Assembly: GCF_030651995.1 (NCBI RefSeq)
Contig: NZ_JAUSBN010000005.1
Span: 213,865-277,864, forward strand
Reading direction: 5' to 3'
Length of the DNA: 64,000 nucleotides
Source of the DNA: Reyranella sp.
GTDB taxonomy: Bacteria; Pseudomonadota; Alphaproteobacteria; Reyranellales; Reyranellaceae
The notes beneath the pieces are model-generated. The model did not search any database. It saw only the letters and a list, made by a program, of their open reading frames with translations, and had not been told where the DNA came from. Shown one piece after another: positions 26,954-35,819 of the stretch. A program made the position numbers and the translations under genes. Each line of letters starts with the position of its first letter. Within the stretch, counting starts at the first letter, position 1.

Positions 26954-27757
26954 TTAACCCCGCCCGCCGTTCTTCCACCAGCGGTTCAGGCTCGCGGCGT
27001 CGCCGTTGTACATGTTGCGGTCGCAGTGGCCGACGCCCTCGACGTGGCGCGGTTCGCTGCCGAAGGCGAAGTTCTGCGAGGTCTCGTCGGCGACGTACTG
27101 CCAGAGCTTCCAGCCGCGGGTCGCCCAGGCCACGGGAAGGCGCGGCGTCTCGCGATAGTCGGCCAGCCAGAGTTCGCAGCGCGCCAGGATCGAGCCCGGC
27201 CGGATGCTGGCGCCGAGGCTGATGCGGCGGCGGCCGTAGATCTCGCCGTCGGCCCAGGCGGGATGGGAGTAGAGCATCGGCAGCCGCCCGGTGGCCTTCT
27301 GCACGGCCAGCACGAAGGCCTCGGCCTGGTCGAGCCGCATCGTGTTGCGCGGGTTGGCGTCGTTCGGTTCGAGGTCCAGCGCCATCACGGTCTGCGGGCC
27401 GGGCTGGCAGGCCGACAGGAACGAGGCTGCCTGCTGTTCGCCGGAAAACTGGCGCGTGCCGAAATGGTAGCCGCCCCAGAAGAGGCCCGCCGCCTCGGCC
27501 TGGCGGCGCCGTGCCGTATAGGCCGGGTCGAACCAGTCGCCGCCCTCGCTGACCTTGTGGATGATGCCCAGGATGTTGCTGCGCCGGATCGCGGCGAAAC
27601 TGGTGACGGTCACGTGGTTGCTGATGTCGATCACTGCATCCAGGCCAGGCCGCGTCTGGCCCGACGTGGAGGCCGCCGTCTGGGTCGGCTGGCCGCCGCA
27701 GCCCGCCAGCGCCGGCAGGGCGAGCCCGCCCGCCAGCATGCTTCTCCGTGAGATCAT
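26954..27757 (-). CDS. Glycoside hydrolase family 25 (lysozyme-like) lipoprotein
   Basis: A 267-residue protein with a twin-Arg-like start and lipobox (MISRRSMLAGG, LPALAGC), so it is probably anchored in the envelope. The rest follows the GH25 muramidase barrel: AVIDISNHVTVTSFAAIR, GGYHFGTRQFSGEQQAASF, VMALDLEPND with the Asp/Glu pair and LWQYVADE. GH25 enzymes cut the MurNAc-GlcNAc bond of peptidoglycan. It lies 11 bases downstream of another secreted protein gene on the same strand. It could act in cell-wall remodelling or against competitors. Confidence 0.9.
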   Translation of the reverse strand: MISRRSMLAGGLALPALAGCGGQPTQTAASTSGQTRPGLDAVIDISNHVTVTSFAAIRRSNILGIIHKVSEGGDWFDPAYTARRRQAEAAGLFWGGYHFGTRQFSGEQQAASFLSACQPGPQTVMALDLEPNDANPRNTMRLDQAEAFVLAVQKATGRLPMLYSHPAWADGEIYGRRRISLGASIRPGSILARCELWLADYRETPRLPVAWATRGWKLWQYVADETSQNFAFGSEPRHVEGVGHCDRNMYNGDAASLNRWWKNGGRG

Positions 27758-27768
27758 CGAGGGGAGTC

Positions 27769-28212
27769 CTATTTCGCTTTCTTGAGCACATTGGTGGCGG
27801 CGACCGAAACGCCGGCACGGTTCTCGGTATAGAAGAGTTCGAGCGAGCCGTCGTCCAGCAAGGTGCCTTCGATCGCCGAACCGCCCTGCCCGATCATGCG
27901 CACGCGCTTCCCGTCCGCCCCGATGACGCCGATGATCGGCTCAGCCTTCGATTCGGAAGAGAGCGTGCCCCAGAACCGTCCCTCGTCCTGGCCGTCGATC
28001 CGCACCGTGACCTTCAGTTCGACCAGGCGGTTGCCATCGACGATCGTCGAGGGCGCGGTCACCGGAAAGTGAGCCGGCAGGCCGCTCACGATGCTCCTGT
28101 TGGTGCCGGTCCAGGTGCCCGTCATGTCCGGCCCGGCCGGCTGGGCGACCGCGATGCCGGCGGCACAGGCGAGGGAAAGGCCGAGGGGAAGCAGGAGGGA
28201 GACACCACGCAT
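27769..28212 (-). CDS. Secreted hypothetical protein (147 aa)
   Basis: The protein has a clear signal peptide (SLLLPLGLSLACAAGIAVAQ). The mature part is beta-rich and begins PDMTGTWTGTNRSIV, with WGTLSSES and GKRVRMIGQGG further on. The pattern of TGTWTG, G-x-WGT and G-x-x-ELFYTE resembles small lipocalin-like domains, but I cannot name a family. AAGGAAAAAG precedes ATG 28212. It is probably co-transcribed with the GH25 gene 11 bases downstream. Confidence 0.75.
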   Translation of the reverse strand: MRGVSLLLPLGLSLACAAGIAVAQPAGPDMTGTWTGTNRSIVSGLPAHFPVTAPSTIVDGNRLVELKVTVRIDGQDEGRFWGTLSSESKAEPIIGVIGADGKRVRMIGQGGSAIEGTLLDDGSLELFYTENRAGVSVAATNVLKKAK

Positions 28213-28329
28213 GGCTTTTTCCTTCGAGGTTGTCGGGGGCCGCATCATGCCCAAACATCGGCCCGCGTAAAGCCGGGCCATCGTCGCGGCAGTCGACAGG
28301 CGGAGCAGCCGCGCGCCATACTGGCCGCA

Positions 28330-29925
28330 ATGGAATACGACTTCATCGTCGTCGGCGCCGGTTCGGCGGGCGCCGTCGTCGCCAACAGGCTGTCGGCCGA
28401 CCCGCGCCACAAGGTGCTGCTGCTGGAAGCCGGGCCCGCCGGCCATCCCTGGACCCGCATTCCCGTCGGCTATTCGCGGTTGATCACCAACCCGGCCGTC
28501 AACTGGCTCTACAGTTCCGAGCCCGAGCCCAGCACCAACGGCCGCCGCATCCCGGTGCCGCGCGGAAAACTGCTCGGCGGCTCGAGCGCCATCAACGGCC
28601 TCGCCTTCGTGCGCGGCCAGGCGCAGGACTTCGACACCTGGGCGCAGATGGGCAACCAGGGATGGGCCTACGAGGACGTCCTTCCGTTCTTCAAGCGCAT
28701 GGAGAGCTACGAGGAGGGTGACGAGCGCTTTCGCGGCCGCTCGGGCCCGCTGAAGGTGACCAATCCCGCGCCGGCCAGTCCGCTCTACGCCACGGTGATC
28801 AAGGCGGCCGGCGAAGTCGGGATCCCGCACAACTCCGATTACAACGGGGCCAAGCAGGACGGCATCGCCATGAGCCAGGCCACCATCGCCTCAGGCTGGC
28901 GCATGAGCACGGCCCGCTGCTACCTCGATCCGGCGAAGCGGCGGCCCAACCTGCGGATCGAGACCGGCGCGCTGGCCGAATCGCTCCTGCTCGACGGCCA
29001 GCGCTGCACCGGCGTGCGCTATTCGGTGGGCGGCGAGCCGCGCGAGGCGCGGGCGGCCCGCGCCGTCGTGGTGAGCGGCGGATCGATCAACTCGCCGCAG
29101 CTGCTCGAACTGTCGGGCATCGGCCAGCCGGACCGGCTGCGCGCGCTGGGCATCGAAGTGCGCCACGCGCTGCCCGGCGTCGGCGAAAACCTGCGCGAGC
29201 ACTATGCGCCGCGCACGCGATGGACCATCGGCACGCGCGGCATCACCTTCAACGATCGCGGCCGCGGGCTCGGCCTGGTGCACCAGGCGCTGCGCTGGGC
29301 GCTGAACCGCGACAGTCTCCTGTCCATGGTCGGCGCGCCGCTGCGCGCCTTCGTGCGCTCGCGCGACGGGCTCGAGGCGCCCGACCTGCTGCTGGGCTGG
29401 GTGCCGATGTTCACCGAGGCGGGTCCCCGCGGGCCGCGGATCGCCCGGCAGTCGGGCATCTCCTGCTATGCCCATCCGATGCGGCCCGAGAGCAAGGGCA
29501 CCATCCACATCGTCTCCGCCGATCCGAAGCGGCCGCCGGAGATCCGCTACAACTTCCTGTCGGCCCCGATCGACGGCGAGCTGACCGTGCGCGCCATCCG
29601 CATCGCCCGCGCCATCATGACCGCGCCGGCCATGGCGCCGCTGCAGGTGGCCGAGATCGCGCCGGGACCGGGCGGCAACAGCGACGACGAGATCCTCGAC
29701 TGGGTGCGCCGCGCCGCCGAGACGACCTATCACCCGGTCGGCACCTGCAAGATGGGCTCGGATCCCCTGGCCGTGGTCGATGCGCGGCTGCGCGTCCATG
29801 GCATCGAGGGGCTGAGGATCGCCGACGCCTCGATCATGCCGACGCTGACCTCCGGCAACACCAACGCGCCCTCGATCATGATCGGCGAGAAGGCCGCCGA
29901 CATGGTGCTGCGGGATGCAGCCTAA
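28330..29925 (+). CDS. GMC family FAD oxidoreductase (choline dehydrogenase-like)
   Basis: A 531-residue flavoprotein. The FAD motif is DFIVVGAGSAGAVVANRLS, GMC signature 1 includes LLGGSSAINGLAFVRGQ, signature 2 is VVSGGSINSPQLLELSGIG, and the active-site region is TYHPVGTCKMG, followed by NTNAPSIMIGEKAAD. It should oxidise a primary or secondary alcohol. Choline dehydrogenase is a relative, but there is no betB or betI nearby, so the substrate is unknown. ATG 28330 opens directly on the FAD domain. It is divergent from the secreted protein by 117 bases. Confidence 0.93.
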   Translation: MEYDFIVVGAGSAGAVVANRLSADPRHKVLLLEAGPAGHPWTRIPVGYSRLITNPAVNWLYSSEPEPSTNGRRIPVPRGKLLGGSSAINGLAFVRGQAQDFDTWAQMGNQGWAYEDVLPFFKRMESYEEGDERFRGRSGPLKVTNPAPASPLYATVIKAAGEVGIPHNSDYNGAKQDGIAMSQATIASGWRMSTARCYLDPAKRRPNLRIETGALAESLLLDGQRCTGVRYSVGGEPREARAARAVVVSGGSINSPQLLELSGIGQPDRLRALGIEVRHALPGVGENLREHYAPRTRWTIGTRGITFNDRGRGLGLVHQALRWALNRDSLLSMVGAPLRAFVRSRDGLEAPDLLLGWVPMFTEAGPRGPRIARQSGISCYAHPMRPESKGTIHIVSADPKRPPEIRYNFLSAPIDGELTVRAIRIARAIMTAPAMAPLQVAEIAPGPGGNSDDEILDWVRRAAETTYHPVGTCKMGSDPLAVVDARLRVHGIEGLRIADASIMPTLTSGNTNAPSIMIGEKAADMVLRDAA

Positions 29926-30005
29926 GGCCTATCCGATTCAAGTTATCCGCACGACCTCATCCAGAGAGGCTGACCGGAAATGAACTGAATCGATTCAAGC
30001 ACTTG

Positions 30006-30117
30006 CCTCATCCTGAGGAGCGCCGCCCCGCGGCGCGTCTCGAAGGATGGGCAACAAACGCGGTGCTCGTGCCCATGCTTCGAGACGCGCTCCTGCGAAG
30101 CGCTCCTCAGCATGAGG
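30006..30117. repeat. Intergenic palindrome, family A copy 3
   Basis: About 112 bases starting CCTCATCCTGAGGAGCGCCG and ending GCGCTCCTCAGCATGAGG, with inner arms CGTCTCGAAGGATGGGC and GCCCATGCTTCGAGACGCG. It lies between the GMC oxidoreductase and the convergent secretion-adaptor gene. It is closest in sequence to the copy at 63660. Confidence 0.9.
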
Positions 30118-30152
30118 TTGGTGGTGGTGATTCTGTCGTGCTCAGAAAGACT

Positions 30153-31457
30153 TCACCGCCCGCGGAAGGCGCGGGCGAGCTGGTCGGTGAGCGGCTTCAC
30201 GAGGAACGACGCCACGGTGCGGGGCGTGGTCTCGATGAAGGCTTCGACCGGCATGCCGGCCAGGAGCTGCAGTCCCTGGAGGCTGGCCAGCCCGCTCTCG
30301 GAAACCCGGATGCGCACCGAGTAATAGGGCTCGGTCGCCTTGTCCTCCTGCGTGACGTCGGCGCCGATATGGATCACCTCGCCATTGACTTCGGGTGTCG
30401 TCTGCTGGCTGAAGGCCCCAAAGCGCAGGACGGCGTGCTGCCCGACATGGATCTGGTCGATGTCCTGCGGCGCCACCTTGGCGTCGACGATCAGCGTGTC
30501 GGAATCCGGCACGATCAGCATCAGCTGTTCGCCGGCCTGGACCACGCCACCGACCGTATGGACGTTCCTCTGGAACACCTTGCCGTTCTGCGGCGATACG
30601 AGATCGATGCGCTTCAGCTGATCCTCGGCGGCGATGCGGCGCTCGCTCATCTCCGATCTCTTGGCGCGGATCTCGGCCAGTTCCTTGCCGACCTCGCTGC
30701 TGAGATCCTGGTCGATCTGGTGGATCTTGAGTTCCAGTTCGGCGATGCGGCCCCGGCTCTGCGCCAGCGAGGCGACGAGGGCGGAACGCTCGCCTTCCAT
30801 ACGGGCCGAGTCGCGTTCCAGGGTCGTAACCCTGCTGATCGGCACCAGGTTCTGCTTCCAGAGCGTACGGACACCCTCCAGCTCCTGCGCCAACAGCTTC
30901 AGCTCTTTGCCCTTGGCAGCTTCCTGCGCCTGAATGCCGTCGATCTGGAGGTGGAGCTGCTTGATCTGTTCCCGGAGCTGGGCCTTCTGGCCGTCGCGCG
31001 CTGTGCGGCGCATCTCGAACAGCTTCTGCTCGCCGCTCATCAGGCGCGCGATCTCCGGATCGCCTGCGCGCGAGGTCAGTTCGGGCGGGAACTCGACGTC
31101 CTTGTCGTTGTCCCGCTCCGCCTCGAACCGGGCCTGGCGAGCCGCCAGCTCCTCCAGCGCCTTGGTCACGATCCCGAGATTGGCCTTGGCCTGGGTGCCA
31201 TCGAGCCGGACGACCACGTCGCCCTGCTTCACCCGGTCGCCTTCCTTGACCAGCAGCTCGCCCACGACGCCGCCGGTCGGGTGCTGGATCTTCTTGACGT
31301 TGGTGTCGACGACCAGCTTCCCGGACGCGATCACCGCACCGGACAATTGCGTCGTGGCCGCCCATCCCCCAACCCCGAAGACGAGAAGGAGGCTGGCCGC
31401 CAGACCGATCATGAGAGGTTTCCGGGTCATGGCCGGGATGGATACGGGCTGGGTCAT
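30153..31457 (-). CDS. Type I secretion membrane-fusion protein (HlyD/PrtE family)
   Basis: A 434-residue periplasmic adaptor with one N-terminal membrane segment (PLMIGLAASLLLVFGVGGWA), a lipoyl-like half IQHPTGGVVGELLVKEGDRV, a long coiled-coil region (about residues 90-290) and the returning half RIDLVSPQNGKVFQRNVHTVGG. This is the HlyD/PrtE adaptor that links the ABC exporter to a TolC channel. Its ATG overlaps the ABC gene's TGA (ATGA), so translation is coupled. No TolC-like gene and no obvious substrate gene lies next to it. Confidence 0.94.
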   Translation of the reverse strand: MTQPVSIPAMTRKPLMIGLAASLLLVFGVGGWAATTQLSGAVIASGKLVVDTNVKKIQHPTGGVVGELLVKEGDRVKQGDVVVRLDGTQAKANLGIVTKALEELAARQARFEAERDNDKDVEFPPELTSRAGDPEIARLMSGEQKLFEMRRTARDGQKAQLREQIKQLHLQIDGIQAQEAAKGKELKLLAQELEGVRTLWKQNLVPISRVTTLERDSARMEGERSALVASLAQSRGRIAELELKIHQIDQDLSSEVGKELAEIRAKRSEMSERRIAAEDQLKRIDLVSPQNGKVFQRNVHTVGGVVQAGEQLMLIVPDSDTLIVDAKVAPQDIDQIHVGQHAVLRFGAFSQQTTPEVNGEVIHIGADVTQEDKATEPYYSVRIRVSESGLASLQGLQLLAGMPVEAFIETTPRTVASFLVKPLTDQLARAFRGR

Positions 31458-33232
31458 GGCTCTCGCGCTCGCGCCGCCGGGGCCCGCAACTGAGACGGCG
31501 GGCCGGCCGCCGTCGCCGCCGCCACCGGCGTCGCCGCCTTCAGGGTTTCCCGCAGGACGGCATCCTTGGGACCGAAGGCCTGCTGCCGGCCGCCGCGCAT
31601 CACCAGAAGCTGGTCGACGGCGGCCAGGGCGCTCGGCCGGTGGGCGATCACGATGGCGATGCCGCCACGTGCCCGCACGGACATGATGGCCTTGGTCAGG
31701 GCTTCCTCGCCGTCGTGATCGAGGCTCGAATTGGGTTCGTCCAGCACCACCAGGAACGGGTCGCCGTAGAGCGCCCTCGCCAGCCCGACGCGCTGGCGCT
31801 GCCCGGCCGACAGCGCGGTGCCGCCCTCGCCCATCTCGGTCTCGTAGCCGTTGGGCAAGCCGAGGATCAGCTCGTGCACGCCGGCGGCCTGCGCCGCCGC
31901 GATCACCTTCGCGGCGTCGGGTTCGGGCTCCAGGCGGGCGATGTTCTGCGCGACCGTGCCGGAGAACAGCTCCATGTCCTGCGGCAGGTAGCCGATATGT
32001 TCGCCCAGCGCCTCGGACGACCATTGGTCGAGCGTCGCGCCATCGATCCGGACCTTGCCGGTGACGGGCCGCCAGACGCCGACGAGGGTGCGGGCGAGAG
32101 ACGACTTGCCCGAGGCGCTGGGACCGATGACCCCCATCCCCTGGCCGGCCTTCAGGCCGAAAGCGATGTCACGGGCCACCAGCGTGTTCACGCCCGGAGG
32201 TGCCACGCTGACCGCTTCGACCGACAAAGAAGCCTTGGGCTTGGGCAACTGCATCACGTCGCGGTCTTCGGGAATACGGGTCAGCAGGTTGTTGAGGCGG
32301 TGCCAGCTCTGGCGGGCCGAGACGAAGACGCGCCACTGGGCGATCACCTGCTCGATCGGCGCCAGCGCCCGGGCCGAGAGGATGGAACCGGCGATGATGA
32401 TGCCGGCGGTCGCCTGCCCATTGATCACCAGATAGGCGCCGACCGCCAGCACCGCCGATTGCAGCGCCATGCGCAGCGCCCGCGAGAAGCTGCCCATGCC
32501 GCCGGTAATGTCGCCCGCACGCTGATGGGCCTCGACATAGCGGCGCCCGTAGTCCGCCCAATGCTGGGCAAACCGCCCGACCATGCCCATGGCATGCAGG
32601 ACCTCCGAATTGCGGCGGCTGGCTTCGGCGAGGCTGTTGCGGCGGCCGGAGAGCGACGAGACTTCGATCGACGGCTGGCGGACCTTGACCTCGGTCATGA
32701 AGGTGATGGCCACCAGGATCAGCGCGCCGACCGTCGCCGTGAGGCCGATCAGCGGGTGGAACAGGTAGCAGATGCCGAGATAGAGCGGCATCCAGGGCAG
32801 GTCGAACAGCGCCGCGGGACCGGGTCCGGACATGAAGCCGCGGATCTGGTCGAGGTCGCGCACCGGCTCGAAGCCGTTCATCTGCGGCGCCCGGAGCGGG
32901 AGCTTGACCAGCAGGTGATAGATGCGCCGGTCCAGCGTCTCGGCAAAACCGCCGGCGATCCGGATCAGGACCCGGTTGCGGACGATGTCCAGGATGGCCT
33001 GAAAGCCATAAAGACCGAGAGCCAGGATGCACAGCGCGATCAGGGTGGGTACGCTGCGGCTCGGCAGCACCCGGTCGTAGACCTGGAGCATGAAGAACGA
33101 GCCGGTGAGATAGAGGACGTTCAGAATGGCCGTGAAGACGGCCACGCCCAAATAGGACGAGCGGCAGGACCGGAGCGCCTCCGCCAGTTCGGTCCGTGGC
33201 GATCCTGCGGCAGGTTTCGGAGCCCGGGTCAT
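31454..33232 (-). CDS. Type I secretion ABC transporter (PrtD/LapB-like)
   Basis: A 592-residue half transporter with an ABC exporter membrane domain (LGVAVFTAILNVLYLTGSFF, VYDRVLPSRSVPTL) and a C-terminal ATPase. Walker A is GPSASGKSS, the signature is LSAGQRQRVGLARAL and Walker B is FLVVLDEPNSSLD. There is no C39 peptidase domain, so it belongs to the PrtD class that exports unprocessed proteins by a C-terminal signal. ATG 33232 (MTRAPK) is taken as the start; an in-frame start at 33292 adds Cys-rich non-homologous residues. It is translationally coupled to the adaptor gene. Confidence 0.93.
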   Translation of the reverse strand: MTRAPKPAAGSPRTELAEALRSCRSSYLGVAVFTAILNVLYLTGSFFMLQVYDRVLPSRSVPTLIALCILALGLYGFQAILDIVRNRVLIRIAGGFAETLDRRIYHLLVKLPLRAPQMNGFEPVRDLDQIRGFMSGPGPAALFDLPWMPLYLGICYLFHPLIGLTATVGALILVAITFMTEVKVRQPSIEVSSLSGRRNSLAEASRRNSEVLHAMGMVGRFAQHWADYGRRYVEAHQRAGDITGGMGSFSRALRMALQSAVLAVGAYLVINGQATAGIIIAGSILSARALAPIEQVIAQWRVFVSARQSWHRLNNLLTRIPEDRDVMQLPKPKASLSVEAVSVAPPGVNTLVARDIAFGLKAGQGMGVIGPSASGKSSLARTLVGVWRPVTGKVRIDGATLDQWSSEALGEHIGYLPQDMELFSGTVAQNIARLEPEPDAAKVIAAAQAAGVHELILGLPNGYETEMGEGGTALSAGQRQRVGLARALYGDPFLVVLDEPNSSLDHDGEEALTKAIMSVRARGGIAIVIAHRPSALAAVDQLLVMRGGRQQAFGPKDAVLRETLKAATPVAAATAAGPPSQLRAPAARAREP

Positions 33233-33507
33233 GTTCTTGTCACATCCCTCATGGGCCGCCCCTGTCTCCGGACAGCGGGGCGACGGGCCCACCTAGCATC
33301 GGCAAACCGCGGCTGTCTCTCCCTTTCGACCAAAAAGAGCCCTGTTGACGGAGATTTCACGGTCCCCAAACGCTGGGAACGGCCGAGTTTACCGGTTCGG
33401 CGGCGGCTCGAGGTTGCAGTGCACCTAAACGTCGACCATCTTCAGGGCGCCGCACATTCCGTGCGATCGCCCCCAAACTTCCAACCCTGCAGACGGAAAC
33501 GGAAAGC
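33233..33507. other. Divergent intergenic region secretion operon / glycosyltransferase
   Basis: These 275 bases are less GC-rich than the flanks. Promoters for both directions must lie here. I see a TTGACG at about 33345 but no well-placed -10 partner, and no long hairpin. Confidence 0.35.
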
Positions 33508-34554
33508 ATGCCTTCAGTGCCCCCGGTCGGTGTGGTGATTGCCAACTACAACAACGGCGCCTTCGTGGGACGGGCGATCGAATCGGTCGCCCGCCAATCC
33601 TGCCGGAACCTGCGCACGATCGTCGTCGACGACGCCTCGACAGACAATTCGGACGCGGAAATCCGGGCCTGCCTGTCGCGGCTTGACGATTCGAGGTTCC
33701 ACTATGTCCGCCTCGACGCCAATGTCGGACAGACCGGGGCGATCAAGCGCGGCCTCTCCCAGCTGGACACGCCTTTCGTGGGTTTCCTCGATTCCGACGA
33801 CAAGTGGTATGAGAATTTCATAGAGAGACATTTGTGCGTTCACATGAACGCCGAGTTTCCCGTCGCCCTCACCTACTGCGATTCGCACATCATCGACGCC
33901 GACGACCGTCTGCTGGCAGGCACGGCCTGGTGGTTCGAGCACGCCGCCCCTACCGACAAGGCGTTCGACACCGCCATCGTGCCGAAGATCGACGCGGCGA
34001 CCGGCGGATTCACCTTCCCCGCGAACGGCCGGCTGACCTTCCATCCGCGCTGGACGCCGCTCAGCGCCACCAACAGCATGGCGAGCATGCTGTTCCGTCG
34101 CAGCTTCGTGGACCTCGTGCTCGTCTTGCCGGACAACGATCTCAGGCTCTATCTCGACTACTACCTGTCGACGTTCGCGGGCCTGCTGACCGGCTCCATC
34201 GCCATCCACGACGCGCTTTATGGCTACCGCATGCACGGCGCCAACAAGCATTCAAATGCCACGGTCATGGGCGGCACCTACAATTCCTCGACCAAGGACT
34301 GGGAGCCGATCAGCAACCACATCCTCCAGCTCGTCCAGCGCGTCCTCGACGAGGAGGCCCCCTCCATTCGCGCCGCGTTCGGGGAGTGGCGTCACGCCCA
34401 TTCGCAGGCACTGGTGCGACGCGCCCTGGATGCCCGCTCGAACAGCAGCAGGGGCGCGTGGATCCGTTTCGTCGATGCGGTGTCGATGAGAGTGAAGACC
34501 CTGCTCGGCAACGGCCGTTCGGCCGCTGCGGGACAACTGCATCGCGAGCGCTGA
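33508..34554 (+). CDS. Glycosyltransferase family 2
   Basis: A 348-residue GT-A glycosyltransferase. The nucleotide-sugar motif is VGVVIANYNNGAFVGRAIES, then TIVVDDASTDNSDAEI, and the metal-binding DxD region is VGFLDSDDKWYENF. The family transfers sugars for polysaccharide, O-antigen or glycoprotein assembly. No membrane segment is obvious, so it is likely a soluble or peripheral enzyme. It is divergent from the type I secretion genes, and the next gene (convergent) is a secreted cellulase. An exopolysaccharide role is plausible but not shown. Confidence 0.9.
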   Translation: MPSVPPVGVVIANYNNGAFVGRAIESVARQSCRNLRTIVVDDASTDNSDAEIRACLSRLDDSRFHYVRLDANVGQTGAIKRGLSQLDTPFVGFLDSDDKWYENFIERHLCVHMNAEFPVALTYCDSHIIDADDRLLAGTAWWFEHAAPTDKAFDTAIVPKIDAATGGFTFPANGRLTFHPRWTPLSATNSMASMLFRRSFVDLVLVLPDNDLRLYLDYYLSTFAGLLTGSIAIHDALYGYRMHGANKHSNATVMGGTYNSSTKDWEPISNHILQLVQRVLDEEAPSIRAAFGEWRHAHSQALVRRALDARSNSSRGAWIRFVDAVSMRVKTLLGNGRSAAAGQLHRER

Positions 34555-34594
34555 TGGCGGCGCGCTCGGCCGGCCGGATGCCCTGCACCGCCCG

Positions 34595-35782
34595 TCACGG
34601 CTCCCCCTTCAGGCCAAGCGAGGCCAGGTAGCTCCAGCGCACCGTGCCGTTCCTGAAACGGATGCCCTCGAGATACTGCGCGACGGCACGGTCGATCACT
34701 TCCGATGAGGGCTTCTCCTTCGCGGCACCGTCGGCAAAGGCCACGATCTCCTTCCAGCCCTCGGGGCGCGGGATCGACACGATGGTCGAGGGCGTGTCGA
34801 GGTTCTTGTAGGTCCAGAACGACCAGCCGATCCCGTGGGCCTCGTGCAGGCGGCGGAATTCCTCGTTCCATTCGTCGGTGAGTTCGCCGGTCTCGCCCAG
34901 GAACAGCGGCACGTCGTGGAGGTTGGCGAAGTTCAGGTGCCGCTGGATCGAGTCGCGCTGCGTCGAGGCCCAGAACGAATGGTAGGTGTAGGCGAGATTC
35001 TTCGCGAAGGGCGGGCCGAGCATGGCGAAGCTCGAACTCCACTGCCCGCCCGCCAGGATCACGATGCGCTGGGGATCGACCTCGCGGATCGCCGCCGTCG
35101 CCCGCTTGTAGAACGGCTCCAGCCGCGCGTTCAGCGTCGCCACGTCGTGATAGGGGGCGATCGGCTCGTTCAGGATGTCGTATCCCAGGATCGTGGGGTT
35201 GCCGCGATAGCGTTGCGCCACGGCGCGCCACAGCTTGACCGTGAGATCGCGATGGCGCGGCACGTAGAACATCAGCGGGTAGCCCGGCCCGTCGTCGTGG
35301 TTGATGCCGGTCTGGCCGCCGGGGGCGGCGTGCAGGTCGGGAATCACGTAAAGGCCGGCCGTGGCGGCCCAGCCGACGACCCGGTCGAGCAGCGACCAGC
35401 CCTCGCCGCCGATCTCGCCGTCGGCGGACATGAACAGCCGCCAGTGCAGCGGCACGCGCACCATGTTGAAGCCGACCGACTTGATGAAGCGGATGTCGTC
35501 CTCGGTCACGTAGGTGTCACGATACTGCCGCCAGAACTGGGCCGCGCGCTCCGGTCCCAGCAGGCGATCGAAGGCGCCGTAGATCTGGCGCGGCGACTTG
35601 GCGACCTGGAACTTGAACATGTAGCCCTCGGGCATCAGCCAGTTGCCGAGGCTGATGCCCTTGAGGTGCAGGATGCGGCCGTCGGGTTCGACGAAGTTCC
35701 TGCCCTCGATTCGTACCAATGCCTCGGCATGAGCGGGCGACGCGAGACCGAGCATCATCAAAAAAGCGACGAGGAGGCGCAT
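34595..35782 (-). CDS. Secreted glycoside hydrolase family 5 (cellulase-like)
   Basis: A 395-residue protein with a signal peptide (MRLLVAFLMMLGLASPAHA). The GH5 barrel shows KGISLGNWLMPEGYMF, GFNMVRVPLHWRLF, the acid/base Glu206 in YDILNEPIAP and the nucleophile Glu297 in FLGETGE. The predicted activity is endo-beta-glucanase or a related mannanase/glucosidase. ATG 35782 starts the signal peptide, so the longer opening to 35911 is rejected. It is convergent with the GT2 gene and divergent from a permease gene by 37 bases. Confidence 0.93.
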   Translation of the reverse strand: MRLLVAFLMMLGLASPAHAEALVRIEGRNFVEPDGRILHLKGISLGNWLMPEGYMFKFQVAKSPRQIYGAFDRLLGPERAAQFWRQYRDTYVTEDDIRFIKSVGFNMVRVPLHWRLFMSADGEIGGEGWSLLDRVVGWAATAGLYVIPDLHAAPGGQTGINHDDGPGYPLMFYVPRHRDLTVKLWRAVAQRYRGNPTILGYDILNEPIAPYHDVATLNARLEPFYKRATAAIREVDPQRIVILAGGQWSSSFAMLGPPFAKNLAYTYHSFWASTQRDSIQRHLNFANLHDVPLFLGETGELTDEWNEEFRRLHEAHGIGWSFWTYKNLDTPSTIVSIPRPEGWKEIVAFADGAAKEKPSSEVIDRAVAQYLEGIRFRNGTVRWSYLASLGLKGEP

Positions 35783-35819
35783 GACGGAACTGTAGCAGGA
35801 CACTAAGGTTCGTCCCGAA

